From Solobacterium sp. (lineage in GTDB: Bacteria > Bacillota_I > Bacilli_A > Erysipelotrichales > Erysipelotrichaceae), in contig JAFVFM010000226.1 of NCBI GenBank assembly GCA_017475415.1, forward strand, positions 1-10,613: 10,613 nucleotides of DNA. Reading direction: 5' to 3'. The notes beneath the pieces were generated by a model. That model did not search any database and was not told where the DNA came from. It saw nothing but the letters and a program-made list of their open reading frames with translations. Of this stretch, positions 1-6,235 are shown one piece after another. The position numbers were made by a program, and so were the translations under genes. Positions within the stretch are counted from its first letter, which is position 1. Each line of letters begins with the position of its first letter.

Positions 1-13
1 ATAGAATACTGTA

Positions 14-37
14 GTGATACCCCGTGTGGGGTATCAC
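14..37 (+). promoter_or_regulatory. Strong intercistronic hairpin upstream of sortase gene
   Basis: GTGATACCCC (14-23) and GGGGTATCAC (28-37) form a perfect 10-bp stem around a GTGT loop. No T-tract follows, so it is not an ordinary Rho-independent terminator. It sits only a few bases before the ribosome-binding site of the first sortase. A stop codon for an upstream gene could lie at 2-4 or 12-14, but the reading frame cannot be known from this window. By inference it may protect an upstream pilin transcript from 3' decay, mark a processing site, or lower sortase expression relative to pilin. An operator role is less likely because the loop breaks DNA palindromy. Confidence 0.6.
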
Positions 38-42
38 GCAGT

Positions 43-48
43 AAGGAG
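43..48 (+). promoter_or_regulatory. Ribosome-binding site deciding the sortase start
   Basis: AAGGAG lies 13 bases before ATG 62 and 4 bases before an in-frame TTG at 53. Neither spacing is ideal. The in-frame GTG at 14 can be dismissed because it lies inside the hairpin and upstream of this site. ATG 62 gives a normal charged sortase N-terminus (MTKENNKKK) and is preferred; TTG 53 would add three residues. Confidence 0.55.
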
Positions 49-61
49 AGCTTTGCAAGGA

Positions 62-907
62 ATGACAAAAGAGAATAATAAGAAAAAGGGTAGTAGTTTA
101 ACAACTTGGCTTCTAGTTCTTGTGATGATTGCAGGGCTGTCCTTACTGCTCTATCCTACATTTGCGGATTGGTGGAATAGTTTCCATGCTTCTAGGGCAA
201 TTTCTTCCTATAGTGAAAATATTGCCTCTTTAGATACTAGTGAAATCGATAGAATGTGGAAAGAAGCAGAAGAATTTAATGCTGGTGTGCAAGCTACGAA
301 TGTATTAACGAGTATTAGTGATGAACGATTAGCGCAATACAATAATACATTAAATGTAACGGGTACAGGTATTATGGGTTATGTTGAGATTCCCAAGATT
401 AGAGTCGAGTTACCTATATATCATGGTACTTCAGATACTATATTGCAGATAGCGATTGGTCATCTTGAAAATACTACATTACCTGTTGGTGGGGCTAGTA
501 CACATTGTGTCATTAGTGGGCATAGAGGTTTGCCTAGTGCTAAATTATTCACAGACATTGATAAGTTAGTGGAAGGCGATACCTTTATGTTAGAGGTATT
601 AGGTAGAACATTAACTTATGAAGTTGATCAAATTCGTGTTGTACTACCGTATGAATTAAGCAACTTAGTTATCGAAGAGAATATGGATTATTGTACATTA
701 GTTAACTGTACACCATATGGTGTTAATTCTCATCGATTATTAGTTAGAGGTAGAAGAACAGAGAATGCACCAGAGGAAGTATATGTACCAGCTGATGCAA
801 CACAGATACAACCTATCTATATTGCTCCATTTGTGGGAGCACCTATCTTACTTATCTTACTCATTTATTTATTGGTTAGTACAAGTAATAATAAAAGAAG
901 AAATTGA
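62..907 (+). CDS. srtC: Class C (pilin-polymerising) sortase
   Basis: This is a 281-residue membrane transpeptidase that would join pilin subunits through isopeptide bonds outside the cell. A charged cytosolic N-terminus is followed by a membrane segment (about 13-31), an extracellular linker, the sortase beta-barrel (about 105-230) and a second membrane segment near the C-terminus (about 254-273) with a basic tail. This two-anchor layout is typical of class C. The catalytic residues are His154 (ISGHRGLP), Cys216 (TLVNCTPYG) and Arg225 (NSHRLLVRG). The usual Thr before the catalytic Cys is Asn here. No canonical DP(W/F) lid motif is seen before the barrel, where NVTGTGIMGY occurs instead. It opens the visible part of the pilus operon; its stop is 14 bases before the pilin ATG. 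The class is well supported; the exact start codon is not (see the RBS entry). Confidence 0.93.
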   Translation: MTKENNKKKGSSLTTWLLVLVMIAGLSLLLYPTFADWWNSFHASRAISSYSENIASLDTSEIDRMWKEAEEFNAGVQATNVLTSISDERLAQYNNTLNVTGTGIMGYVEIPKIRVELPIYHGTSDTILQIAIGHLENTTLPVGGASTHCVISGHRGLPSAKLFTDIDKLVEGDTFMLEVLGRTLTYEVDQIRVVLPYELSNLVIEENMDYCTLVNCTPYGVNSHRLLVRGRRTENAPEEVYVPADATQIQPIYIAPFVGAPILLILLIYLLVSTSNNKRRN

Positions 908-921
908 ATGGAGGATTCAAT

Positions 922-1956
922 ATGAAAGGAAGAAAGAGTTTAATCGCTAAAACACTTGGTATTGTATTAGTCATATTTGCTTTTGTATTGAACGCTATTC
1001 ATTTGAATGCTTATGAAAGCTTCGATACAACTCTTCCTGTTAGTTTAGAAATTGAATATTTACCTGAAGGTTCTACCTTTGATGATATAGAATTTTCACT
1101 CTATAAAGTAGCTGATGTAGATGCGAATTTAAATTTCACTTGGATTGGTGATTTTAAGAAATATGAGAAAGTAATTGCTTTATCTACATTAGATCAAGAA
1201 GGATGGAGAAATTTAGGTTTAACATTAAAAGGTTATGTAAATGATGACCAATTAGTTGCTACTGCTACGAAACATACTGCATCTGGTATTGTTAAATTTG
1301 ATCAATTACAACAAGGCTTATATTTAGTAGATGGTAGAATGCATTATGCGAATGATAAAGTGTATTATATACAACCATCTATGGTTTGCTTACCATCCTT
1401 TGATGAAGAAGGTAAACCTCTATATGATGTAAAAATTAATCCTAAATATTCTACAGATGAGGTAGAAAAGGTAAGATTAGTTAAGATTTGGGAATATACT
1501 GATCCTAATGATGAAGTGGAAGTAACTGTACATTTACATCGTGATGGTGAATTATACGATATTATTACCTTAAATCATGATAATAATTGGCAACATGAAA
1601 TCATTAATTTAGAAAAAGGACATGAGTGGACTGTTGCTGAACAATTTGATGAAACTGCACAATGGACAATTAGAGTTGATCGTAATATGCATATCTTTGA
1701 GATACGTAATTCATATATTCCGGAAACACCGGAAGAACCTACTCCAACACCTGAAGTTCCTACAGAAACTCCAAATCCTACACCAACACCTACCCCTTCA
1801 ATTCCTAATACTCCTCCATCAAATACAACACCACCTCGACCTACTATTCCTAATACGGGTTTAGTTTGGTGGCCAGTTCCTGTACTTTTAGGAGGCGGAT
1901 TCTTATTAATTGTGATAGGATTATTCTTGAAGAGAAGGGAAAATGAAAATTCGTAA
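922..1956 (+). CDS. LPXTG-type pilin, basal/ancillary-like, with Cna-B domain
   Basis: A 344-residue secreted, wall-anchored protein. The signal peptide covers residues 1-30 (core TLGIVLVIFAFVL, likely cleavage after LNA). A first pilin-like beta domain (about 36-175) carries SLYKVADV with Lys62 and GLYLVDG, features of SpaA/Cna-B-type folds. A second Cna-B-like domain (about 180-265) has Lys188, Glu240 and Asn263 in the places expected for an intramolecular isopeptide bond. A Pro/Thr/Glu-rich stalk (266-308) leads to the sorting signal IPNTG (309-313), a hydrophobic segment and the tail KRRENENS. The Pro-rich stalk and modest size resemble basal pilins that link the fibre to peptidoglycan. 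The start is ATG 922, seven bases after GGAGG (910-914); an upstream in-frame TTG at 904 is ignored because it precedes that site. Pilin identity is strong; the basal role is inferred from the stalk and gene order. Confidence 0.9.
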   Translation: MKGRKSLIAKTLGIVLVIFAFVLNAIHLNAYESFDTTLPVSLEIEYLPEGSTFDDIEFSLYKVADVDANLNFTWIGDFKKYEKVIALSTLDQEGWRNLGLTLKGYVNDDQLVATATKHTASGIVKFDQLQQGLYLVDGRMHYANDKVYYIQPSMVCLPSFDEEGKPLYDVKINPKYSTDEVEKVRLVKIWEYTDPNDEVEVTVHLHRDGELYDIITLNHDNNWQHEIINLEKGHEWTVAEQFDETAQWTIRVDRNMHIFEIRNSYIPETPEEPTPTPEVPTETPNPTPTPTPSIPNTPPSNTTPPRPTIPNTGLVWWPVPVLLGGGFLLIVIGLFLKRRENENS

Positions 1957-2566
1957 TACGATTGGAAAAATCTGTATATTTATAGGCCTGCTCTGTATGT
2001 TAGCAGGCTTATTCTATGGTGGATGGAACTACTATAGAGGTTTTCGTGCTGGTGAACAGTCTGCTTCTATACTTACGGATATCCAAACATTTACTGCAGA
2101 AAAAACGGAAAGTGAACCTAGTGTTGAAATATTACCAGATTATGTATTAACACCTGAAATGGAAATGCCTACGATTAAAGTAGGTGATCATTCCTATATT
2201 GGTGAAATCATTATTCCTGATTTAAATTTAGAATTACCTGTTATGGCTGATTGGAGTTATCCGCAATTAGATATTTCTCCATGTCGTTATATGGGATCTG
2301 CCTATTTAGATAATTTAATATTAATGTCACATGACTATCCACAACATTTTGGCTATACGTATCGCTTAGAGAAGGGTGCTAGAGCTACATTTATCGATGT
2401 TGAGGGTAATCGTTTCGATTATGAATTAGTCAATACGGAAGAATTATGGCCTACTGATGTAGAGATATTAGAAAAAGATAGTGATGCCTATGACTTAACG
2501 ATATTTGCCTGTATCTATAATGGACAAATGCGTACAGTTGGTAGATTTAAGAGAATAAGGAGCTAG
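1943..2566 (+). CDS. Second sortase-family transpeptidase, divergent
   Basis: A 207-residue protein with an N-terminal membrane anchor (about 7-26), a linker, and a sortase barrel (about 83-205). Its YIGEIIIPDLNLELPV segment matches the start of the fold. The triad is visible: His130 (LMSHDYPQHFG), Cys190 (LTIFACIYNG) and probably Arg197 (QMRTVGRF). The catalytic strand reads TIFAC instead of TLxTC. There is no C-terminal membrane segment, so it is not class C; whether it belongs to class A, B, D or a separate group cannot be settled here. The gene starts inside the pilin gene, overlapping it by 14 bases, with AGAAGGG very close to the ATG, so it is probably translationally coupled to the pilin. 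By inference it anchors the basal pilin to peptidoglycan or acts in a partner step of pilus assembly. Confidence 0.88.
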   Translation: MKIRNTIGKICIFIGLLCMLAGLFYGGWNYYRGFRAGEQSASILTDIQTFTAEKTESEPSVEILPDYVLTPEMEMPTIKVGDHSYIGEIIIPDLNLELPVMADWSYPQLDISPCRYMGSAYLDNLILMSHDYPQHFGYTYRLEKGARATFIDVEGNRFDYELVNTEELWPTDVEILEKDSDAYDLTIFACIYNGQMRTVGRFKRIRS

Positions 2567-2570
2567 CTTT

Positions 2571-2861
2571 ATGGACGCAAAGAAATTAAAAAGATTAAGT
2601 AGAGAAGATCTTTTGGAATTAATATTAGAAGAAACGAAAAGATATGATGAATTAGAAGCGAAATTAAATGAAAAAACAATTAAAATAGAAAAAGCTGGGT
2701 CCATTGCGGAAGCTGCTTTAGAAATTAATCATATATTTGAAGATGCCCAAAAAGCTGCTGATCAATATGTGGAAAGTATTAAACAAATATATGAAGAAGC
2801 TAATGCACAATTAGAAAGTATAAAAGCACAAATCGCTAAGGCAAAAAAAGAGGAGGCATAG
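2571..2861 (+). CDS. Small coiled-coil protein of the sortase/signal peptidase cluster
   Basis: A 96-residue, highly charged protein with no signal peptide or membrane segment, so it is probably cytosolic. Nearly all of it looks helical. Residues 1-40 (SREDLLELILEETKRYDELEAK) and about 58-94 show coiled-coil-like heptads, separated by a motif around IEKAGSIAEAALEINHIFEDA. From memory, similar small proteins with a GSIAEA motif sit beside signal peptidase I and sortase genes in other Firmicutes; a search is needed to confirm this. AAGGAG (2557-2562) lies 8 bases before the ATG. The gene begins 4 bases after the second sortase stop, and its own stop is one base before the signal peptidase start. 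No function is known to me. A scaffold for the membrane enzymes is an inference from position and shape only. Confidence 0.85.
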   Translation: MDAKKLKRLSREDLLELILEETKRYDELEAKLNEKTIKIEKAGSIAEAALEINHIFEDAQKAADQYVESIKQIYEEANAQLESIKAQIAKAKKEEA

Positions 2862-2862
2862 G

Positions 2863-3450
2863 GTGAAAAAGAAAAAGAAGACTTTAGAAATGCCTTCTTC
2901 TAATGATGTAGAGAAGGAATTAGAACGTATTCGTTATAAAAGACGTTATGGTAGTACATTGCGTAGTACAGTTTTAACTTTAATCTCTGTTGCGGCTATT
3001 GCTGTATTAATTTCTATGTTATTACTGCCTGTATTACGTATTTATGGTAGTTCCATGACACCTACTGTTACCGATGGAGATATTGTTTTGGCGATTAAAA
3101 CAGGTAGGTTAAAAAGTGGGGACGTAATAGGCTTTTATTTCAATAATAAGATATTAATTAAGCGTGTAATTGCCGAGCCTGGTGATTGGGTAGATATTGC
3201 AGAAGACGGCACAATTTATATCAATAATGAAGAAATGGAAGAGCCATATATTAGTGAAAAAGCCTATGGAGAAACGAATATCAAACTTCCATATCAAGTA
3301 CCAGAAGGAAAGGTATTTGTGATGGGTGACCATCGTAGTGTATCTATAGATAGCCGTAATACAGCTGTAGGCTGTGTATCGGAAGAGGTTATTGTAGGAC
3401 GTATTCTATGGCGAATTTGGCCATTTGATTTATTTGGTAAGATTGATTAG
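2863..3450 (+). CDS. lepB: Signal peptidase I of the pilus cluster
   Basis: A 195-residue membrane serine protease that would remove signal peptides from secreted proteins, here plausibly the pilins. A basic, helix-prone cytosolic extension of about 35 residues is followed by one membrane segment (about 36-60). The catalytic dyad is Ser64 (YGSSMTP) and Lys100 (LIKRVIAEPGD), and the conserved box MGDHRSVSIDSR spans 154-165. All active-site motifs are intact. This contrasts with some streptococcal pilus-locus SipA proteins, which have lost catalytic residues, so an active peptidase is expected. The start is GTG 2863, six bases after AGGAGG (2851-2856). The gene is tightly joined to the coiled-coil gene (TAG-G-GTG) and is the last of the operon, followed at once by a terminator. 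The cell probably has another housekeeping copy elsewhere; that is an inference. Confidence 0.93.
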   Translation: MKKKKKTLEMPSSNDVEKELERIRYKRRYGSTLRSTVLTLISVAAIAVLISMLLLPVLRIYGSSMTPTVTDGDIVLAIKTGRLKSGDVIGFYFNNKILIKRVIAEPGDWVDIAEDGTIYINNEEMEEPYISEKAYGETNIKLPYQVPEGKVFVMGDHRSVSIDSRNTAVGCVSEEVIVGRILWRIWPFDLFGKID

Positions 3451-3475
3451 AGATAGCAGTAGGCTATCTTTTTTC
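3451..3475 (+). terminator. Rho-independent terminator of the pilus operon
   Basis: AGATAGC (3451-3457) pairs perfectly with GCTATCT (3463-3469) around an AGTAG loop, and a T run continues to 3474. The stem begins at the base immediately after the signal peptidase TAG stop. Confidence 0.9.
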
Positions 3476-3476
3476 T

Positions 3477-3482
3477 TATAAT
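3477..3482 (+). promoter_or_regulatory. Candidate -10 box for the DUF4230 gene
   Basis: A perfect TATAAT follows the terminator T-tract by two bases. No good -35 hexamer lies 16-18 bases upstream, where the terminator stem sits (TAGCAG at 3454-3459). The predicted start near 3489 would leave a leader of about 20 bases containing GGGAG (3491-3495), the likely ribosome-binding site for the ATG at 3509. Supported by match and position only. Confidence 0.45.
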
Positions 3483-3508
3483 AGAGATAAGGGAGAAAAG
3501 AAGTAATT

Positions 3509-4072
3509 ATGGAGAAAGTGATTATTGTTTTATTATTGTTAATTATTGGGGTAATGTTAGGGGTATTTATTGCCAATACTCTTGCGAGAAAAAAGAAAAA
3601 TGAATCCATTACGAGTTCACTTATATCGGAAAAGATATCGGATTGTAGTGATTTAACCACTTGTAATTTGGTTTATGTAGACTTAGTTAAATATGAACAA
3701 GGTTCTATTCCTTTAGTAACTAAGAAGGCATTCTCTATGATTTATTCAGCTAATATTAGGGCGGGTATTGATTTATCAGAAGCTGTTGTCGATGTTAAAC
3801 CTAAAACGGTAACGATTACTTTACCAGAAACAGTAATTCAATCTATTGAAGTCGATACGAATAGCTTACGTTTCTATGATGAGCGCTTTGCCTTATTTAA
3901 TTGGCAAAATAAAGAAGATATCGCTGCTGCTATTAGTGCAGCTAGAGAAGATGCAGAAAAGAATGTGAATCTAGATAAACTTAAACAACAAGCTCGCTTA
4001 CAAGCGGAAAAGGTAGTCTATAAATTAGTTGAACCTACAGTTGGAGAAGAGAGAAAATTAATTGTGAAATAA
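3509..4072 (+). CDS. DUF4230-type membrane-anchored protein
   Basis: A 187-residue protein with an N-terminal membrane segment (about 3-23, IIVLLLLIIGVMLGVFIA), a short basic stretch (ARKKKN) and an extracytoplasmic domain. The domain pattern, KKAFSMIYSANIRAGIDLSEAVVDV followed by TITLPETVIQSIEVD and then FYDERFALFNW, fits the DUF4230 family, whose function is not established. A helical, charged C-terminus (about 133-172, AAREDAEKNVNLDKLKQQ) follows. It lies alone between the pilus terminator and the shared terminator at 4078-4115, so it is probably a separate transcript rather than part of the pilus system. The ATG has only a moderate ribosome-binding site, GGGAG 13 bases upstream. The family call is by sequence memory and is fairly, not fully, certain. 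Confidence 0.82.
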   Translation: MEKVIIVLLLLIIGVMLGVFIANTLARKKKNESITSSLISEKISDCSDLTTCNLVYVDLVKYEQGSIPLVTKKAFSMIYSANIRAGIDLSEAVVDVKPKTVTITLPETVIQSIEVDTNSLRFYDERFALFNWQNKEDIAAAISAAREDAEKNVNLDKLKQQARLQAEKVVYKLVEPTVGEERKLIVK

Positions 4073-4077
4073 GAAAG

Positions 4078-4115
4078 AGAGTTCCTATAGTTAATCTATA
4101 AGAACTCTTCTTTTT
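4078..4115. terminator. Shared terminator between convergent genes
   Basis: AGAGTTC (4078-4084) pairs with GAACTCT (4102-4108), continued after one mismatch by TATAG/CTATA around a TTAAT loop. On the + strand TTCTTTTT follows; on the - strand a T-rich CTTTCTTATTT follows. It can therefore serve both the DUF4230 gene (stop ending at 4072) and the convergent aminotransferase gene, whose stop at 4114-4116 overlaps the T-tract. Confidence 0.85.
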
Positions 4116-5319
4116 AAATGAATACATAATCTTTTAAGCGATTAAAGGCTTCCTTTATTGTTTCATATGGTAGAGCTAGATTTATGCGTATACTATGATC
4201 TAAATTAAATGGCCTACCATCTTGGAAATACACACCTACTGAATAAGCTCTTTCTAATAAAGTATCTATCGTAATTTGATTCTTTTCACAATAGTCTTTA
4301 CAGTCTAGATATAACATATAGGTAGCCTGTGGTTTAGCATAGCGTACACCTTGGAAGTGCTCATCAATAAATTGCGTGGCATAATCCATATTTTGTGTTA
4401 ATACAGCTTTTAATTCATCTACCCATATAGCACCATCTTTATCATATGCACCAATTAAAGCGTGCATAGATAATACATTCATCGAATTATAATGGCTTTT
4501 TGAGGAAGCCTTTAGGATGCGTTTATGTAAATAATCATTAAAGATGATATGGTAGGCACCAATTAAGCCAGATAAATTAAAGGTCTTTGATGGGGCATAG
4601 AGGCTAATGGTATGCTGTTTCGCATATTCATTTAGGGAATGAAGAGGGATATGTTTATTGTTATATAAATATAAATCCGCCCATATTTCATCACTAATGA
4701 CATAAACATGATATTTTTCAAAGATGGCCATTAGTTTTTCTAATTCTTCTTTTTCCCATGCTCTACCACATGGATTATGAGGATTAGCGAAGATAGCTAC
4801 TTGAATATGATTCTTTTGGATTTTCTCTTCCATATCCTGGTAGTCTATCCGCCACGTATCCTCGAATTTCAAGTTGGAATGAATAATATTATAGCCAGCA
4901 TTTTTAATGGACATGGTAAAGCCAATATAGGTAGGGGAATGTAATAATACAGAATCTCCTGGTTTCGCTAATATACTTAAAGCAGAAAGTAAACCACCTA
5001 ATACACCATTCTCATAGCCTATATTTTCTTTTTGTATATACTCTATTCCATAACGATTCTTATGCCAATTTATAATGGCTTCATAGTATTCATCACGAAT
5101 AGAATAATAGCCAAATGTAGGATGATTAACACGTTCAATAATGGACTTTTGAATATTTGGATATACAGGGAAGTTCATATCTGCTATCCACATTGGAATA
5201 ATCGAAAAGCCTTCTTTTCGCTGTATAGAATCAAATGGTGCTTGATAGTTATATGGAGCATCTACGGCTAAGGCATCATGGCCTATGCGTTCTAATTTAG
5301 TTGTAAAATCATACTTCAT
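4114..5319 (-). CDS. patB: MalY/PatB-type PLP aminotransferase (cystathionine beta-lyase-like)
   Basis: A 401-residue fold-type I PLP enzyme of normal length for the family. Members cleave C-S bonds of cystathionine or cysteine conjugates (giving pyruvate, ammonia and a thiol), and some transaminate. Visible markers are MWIADMNFPV (43-52), typical of MalY/PatB; NPHNPCGRAW (179-188) with the PLP-binding Asn; SDEIWADL (209-216) with Asp210 pairing to the pyridine nitrogen; the Schiff-base Lys245 in APSKTFNLSGL; and Arg378 in SIRINLALP for substrate carboxylate binding. It is soluble with no signal peptide. The ATG overlaps the stop of the upstream pseudouridine synthase as TAATG, and AAAGGAG on the minus strand (5327-5333) lies 7 bases ahead, so it is translationally coupled. 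Family membership is strong; lyase versus aminotransferase activity and physiological substrate are not decided by sequence. Confidence 0.93.
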   Translation of the reverse strand: MKYDFTTKLERIGHDALAVDAPYNYQAPFDSIQRKEGFSIIPMWIADMNFPVYPNIQKSIIERVNHPTFGYYSIRDEYYEAIINWHKNRYGIEYIQKENIGYENGVLGGLLSALSILAKPGDSVLLHSPTYIGFTMSIKNAGYNIIHSNLKFEDTWRIDYQDMEEKIQKNHIQVAIFANPHNPCGRAWEKEELEKLMAIFEKYHVYVISDEIWADLYLYNNKHIPLHSLNEYAKQHTISLYAPSKTFNLSGLIGAYHIIFNDYLHKRILKASSKSHYNSMNVLSMHALIGAYDKDGAIWVDELKAVLTQNMDYATQFIDEHFQGVRYAKPQATYMLYLDCKDYCEKNQITIDTLLERAYSVGVYFQDGRPFNLDHSIRINLALPYETIKEAFNRLKDYVFI

Positions 5320-6194
5320 TATTCTTCTCCTTTACTTAAATCTCTATCTTTATCTTGTATGAGTATTCTTTCTTTCGTTAGTGGTTGTATATAACAAATC
5401 TCTTTTGCCCATAAGCCCATATGCTTAAAATGAGGATCTTTTTGTCCATAAAGAGGATCATTTACGATAGGAAAGCCCATGCTAGCTAAATGTACGCGTA
5501 TTTGGTGCGTTCTGCCCGTTTCTAGCGTACAAAAGAAAGTTGTAGTATCTTTATCTGTTTTAATCACTTTCGCTTTTGTGAGGGCATTTTTGCCCGTTTT
5601 AGAGACTCTATATTTTTTACCATCATGTCTATCTCTTCCTATTGGGCTATCTATAACAAATTCTTTACCTATAGTACTTCTTCCTTTACAAATAGCGATA
5701 TAGTTTCTTTTTATTTCCTTTTCCTTTAAGGCATGATCTAAATAAGGTTGGAAGAAGGGAATCTTACTCAATAAGATTAAGCCCTGGGTTTCTTTATCTA
5801 AGCGATGTAAGGGGCGAATAGGAAAGTGCATATTATGTTCTAGTTGATATAGAGCAGCTCGATGATTAAAACAATCCTCTTCCCCGTGTATAATGATGCC
5901 TGCTTCTTTATACGCTGCATAGACAAAATCATCTTCATAAATGACTTCTATACTTTTATTACCTATTTTACAATCGATATCTTCTTCTCTTAAATGAATC
6001 GTTAAGGGTCCATCTATTATTGTATTTACATTTTTTACTGCTTGATGATGAATCAATATACGCTTTTCTTGTAGGTAGAGGTAGCGTTCTTTTTTGGACA
6101 ATTGATAATCCATAAAAAAATTGAGTAGGGGCAAGCCTTGATATTCCTTTGCCTCATAAATGAGGGTATTTCCAAATAATTTATATGTATCCAT
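5319..6194 (-). CDS. RluA-family pseudouridine synthase
   Basis: A 291-residue cytosolic enzyme that isomerises uridine to pseudouridine in structured RNA, most likely 23S rRNA or tRNA. A degenerate S4-like RNA-binding region lies at about 20-70 (LLNFFMDYQLSKKERYLYLQ). The catalytic domain has PLHRLDKETQGLILLSK with the catalytic Asp133, then LETGRTHQIRVHLASMGFPIVNDPLYG (224-250), both hallmarks of the family. The usual Ser/Thr in the RLDxxTSG box is Gln here. RluA-family paralogues are several per genome, so the exact modified position cannot be assigned. It is the first gene of a two-gene unit with the aminotransferase, joined by TAATG. The ribosome-binding site is weak (AGAG immediately before the ATG), and a candidate -10 lies so close that a nearly leaderless mRNA is possible. 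Confidence 0.92.
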   Translation of the reverse strand: MDTYKLFGNTLIYEAKEYQGLPLLNFFMDYQLSKKERYLYLQEKRILIHHQAVKNVNTIIDGPLTIHLREEDIDCKIGNKSIEVIYEDDFVYAAYKEAGIIIHGEEDCFNHRAALYQLEHNMHFPIRPLHRLDKETQGLILLSKIPFFQPYLDHALKEKEIKRNYIAICKGRSTIGKEFVIDSPIGRDRHDGKKYRVSKTGKNALTKAKVIKTDKDTTTFFCTLETGRTHQIRVHLASMGFPIVNDPLYGQKDPHFKHMGLWAKEICYIQPLTKERILIQDKDRDLSKGEE

Positions 6195-6200
6195 GTCTCT

Positions 6201-6209
6201 ATTCTAACA
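6201..6209 (-). promoter_or_regulatory. Candidate extended -10 promoter for the pseudouridine synthase gene
   Basis: Read on the minus strand this is TGTTAGAAT, an extended -10 (TGnTAnnAT) abutting the T-tract of the preceding terminator. Seven bases downstream is the A of the ATG at 6194, so transcription would begin at or near the start codon. No convincing -35 is seen 16-18 bases upstream. The weak ribosome-binding site is consistent with a leaderless or very short leader, but this is an inference. Confidence 0.35.
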
Positions 6210-6235
6210 AAAAAGGATGAATTTAGTCTTCATCC
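6209..6235 (-). terminator. Terminator of the acidic-protein gene
   Basis: On the minus strand GGATGAA (6235-6229) pairs with TTCATCC (6221-6215) around GACTAAA, followed by six T (6214-6209). The 5' arm is the last coding sequence and the TAA stop lies in the loop. Confidence 0.88.

Noticed and set aside
14..61. N-terminal extension of the sortase from GTG at 14
   Set aside because: It runs through the hairpin and lies upstream of the ribosome-binding site; the extra residues (MIPRVGYHAVRR) do not look like a sortase N-terminus.
1..78. Open frame from base 1 to TAA at 76-78 as the end of an upstream gene
   Set aside because: The translation (ending SFARNDKRE) lacks any sorting-signal character and runs across the hairpin and sortase start; other frames have stops at 2-4 and 12-14. 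The upstream gene cannot be identified.
1622..1864. Small + strand open frame inside the pilin gene
   Set aside because: It is an out-of-frame shadow of the Pro/Thr-rich stalk without a ribosome-binding site.
2863..3450. Inactive SipA-like pseudo-peptidase
   Set aside because: Ser64, Lys100 and the GDxRxxSxDSR-type box are all present, so an active peptidase is the simpler reading.
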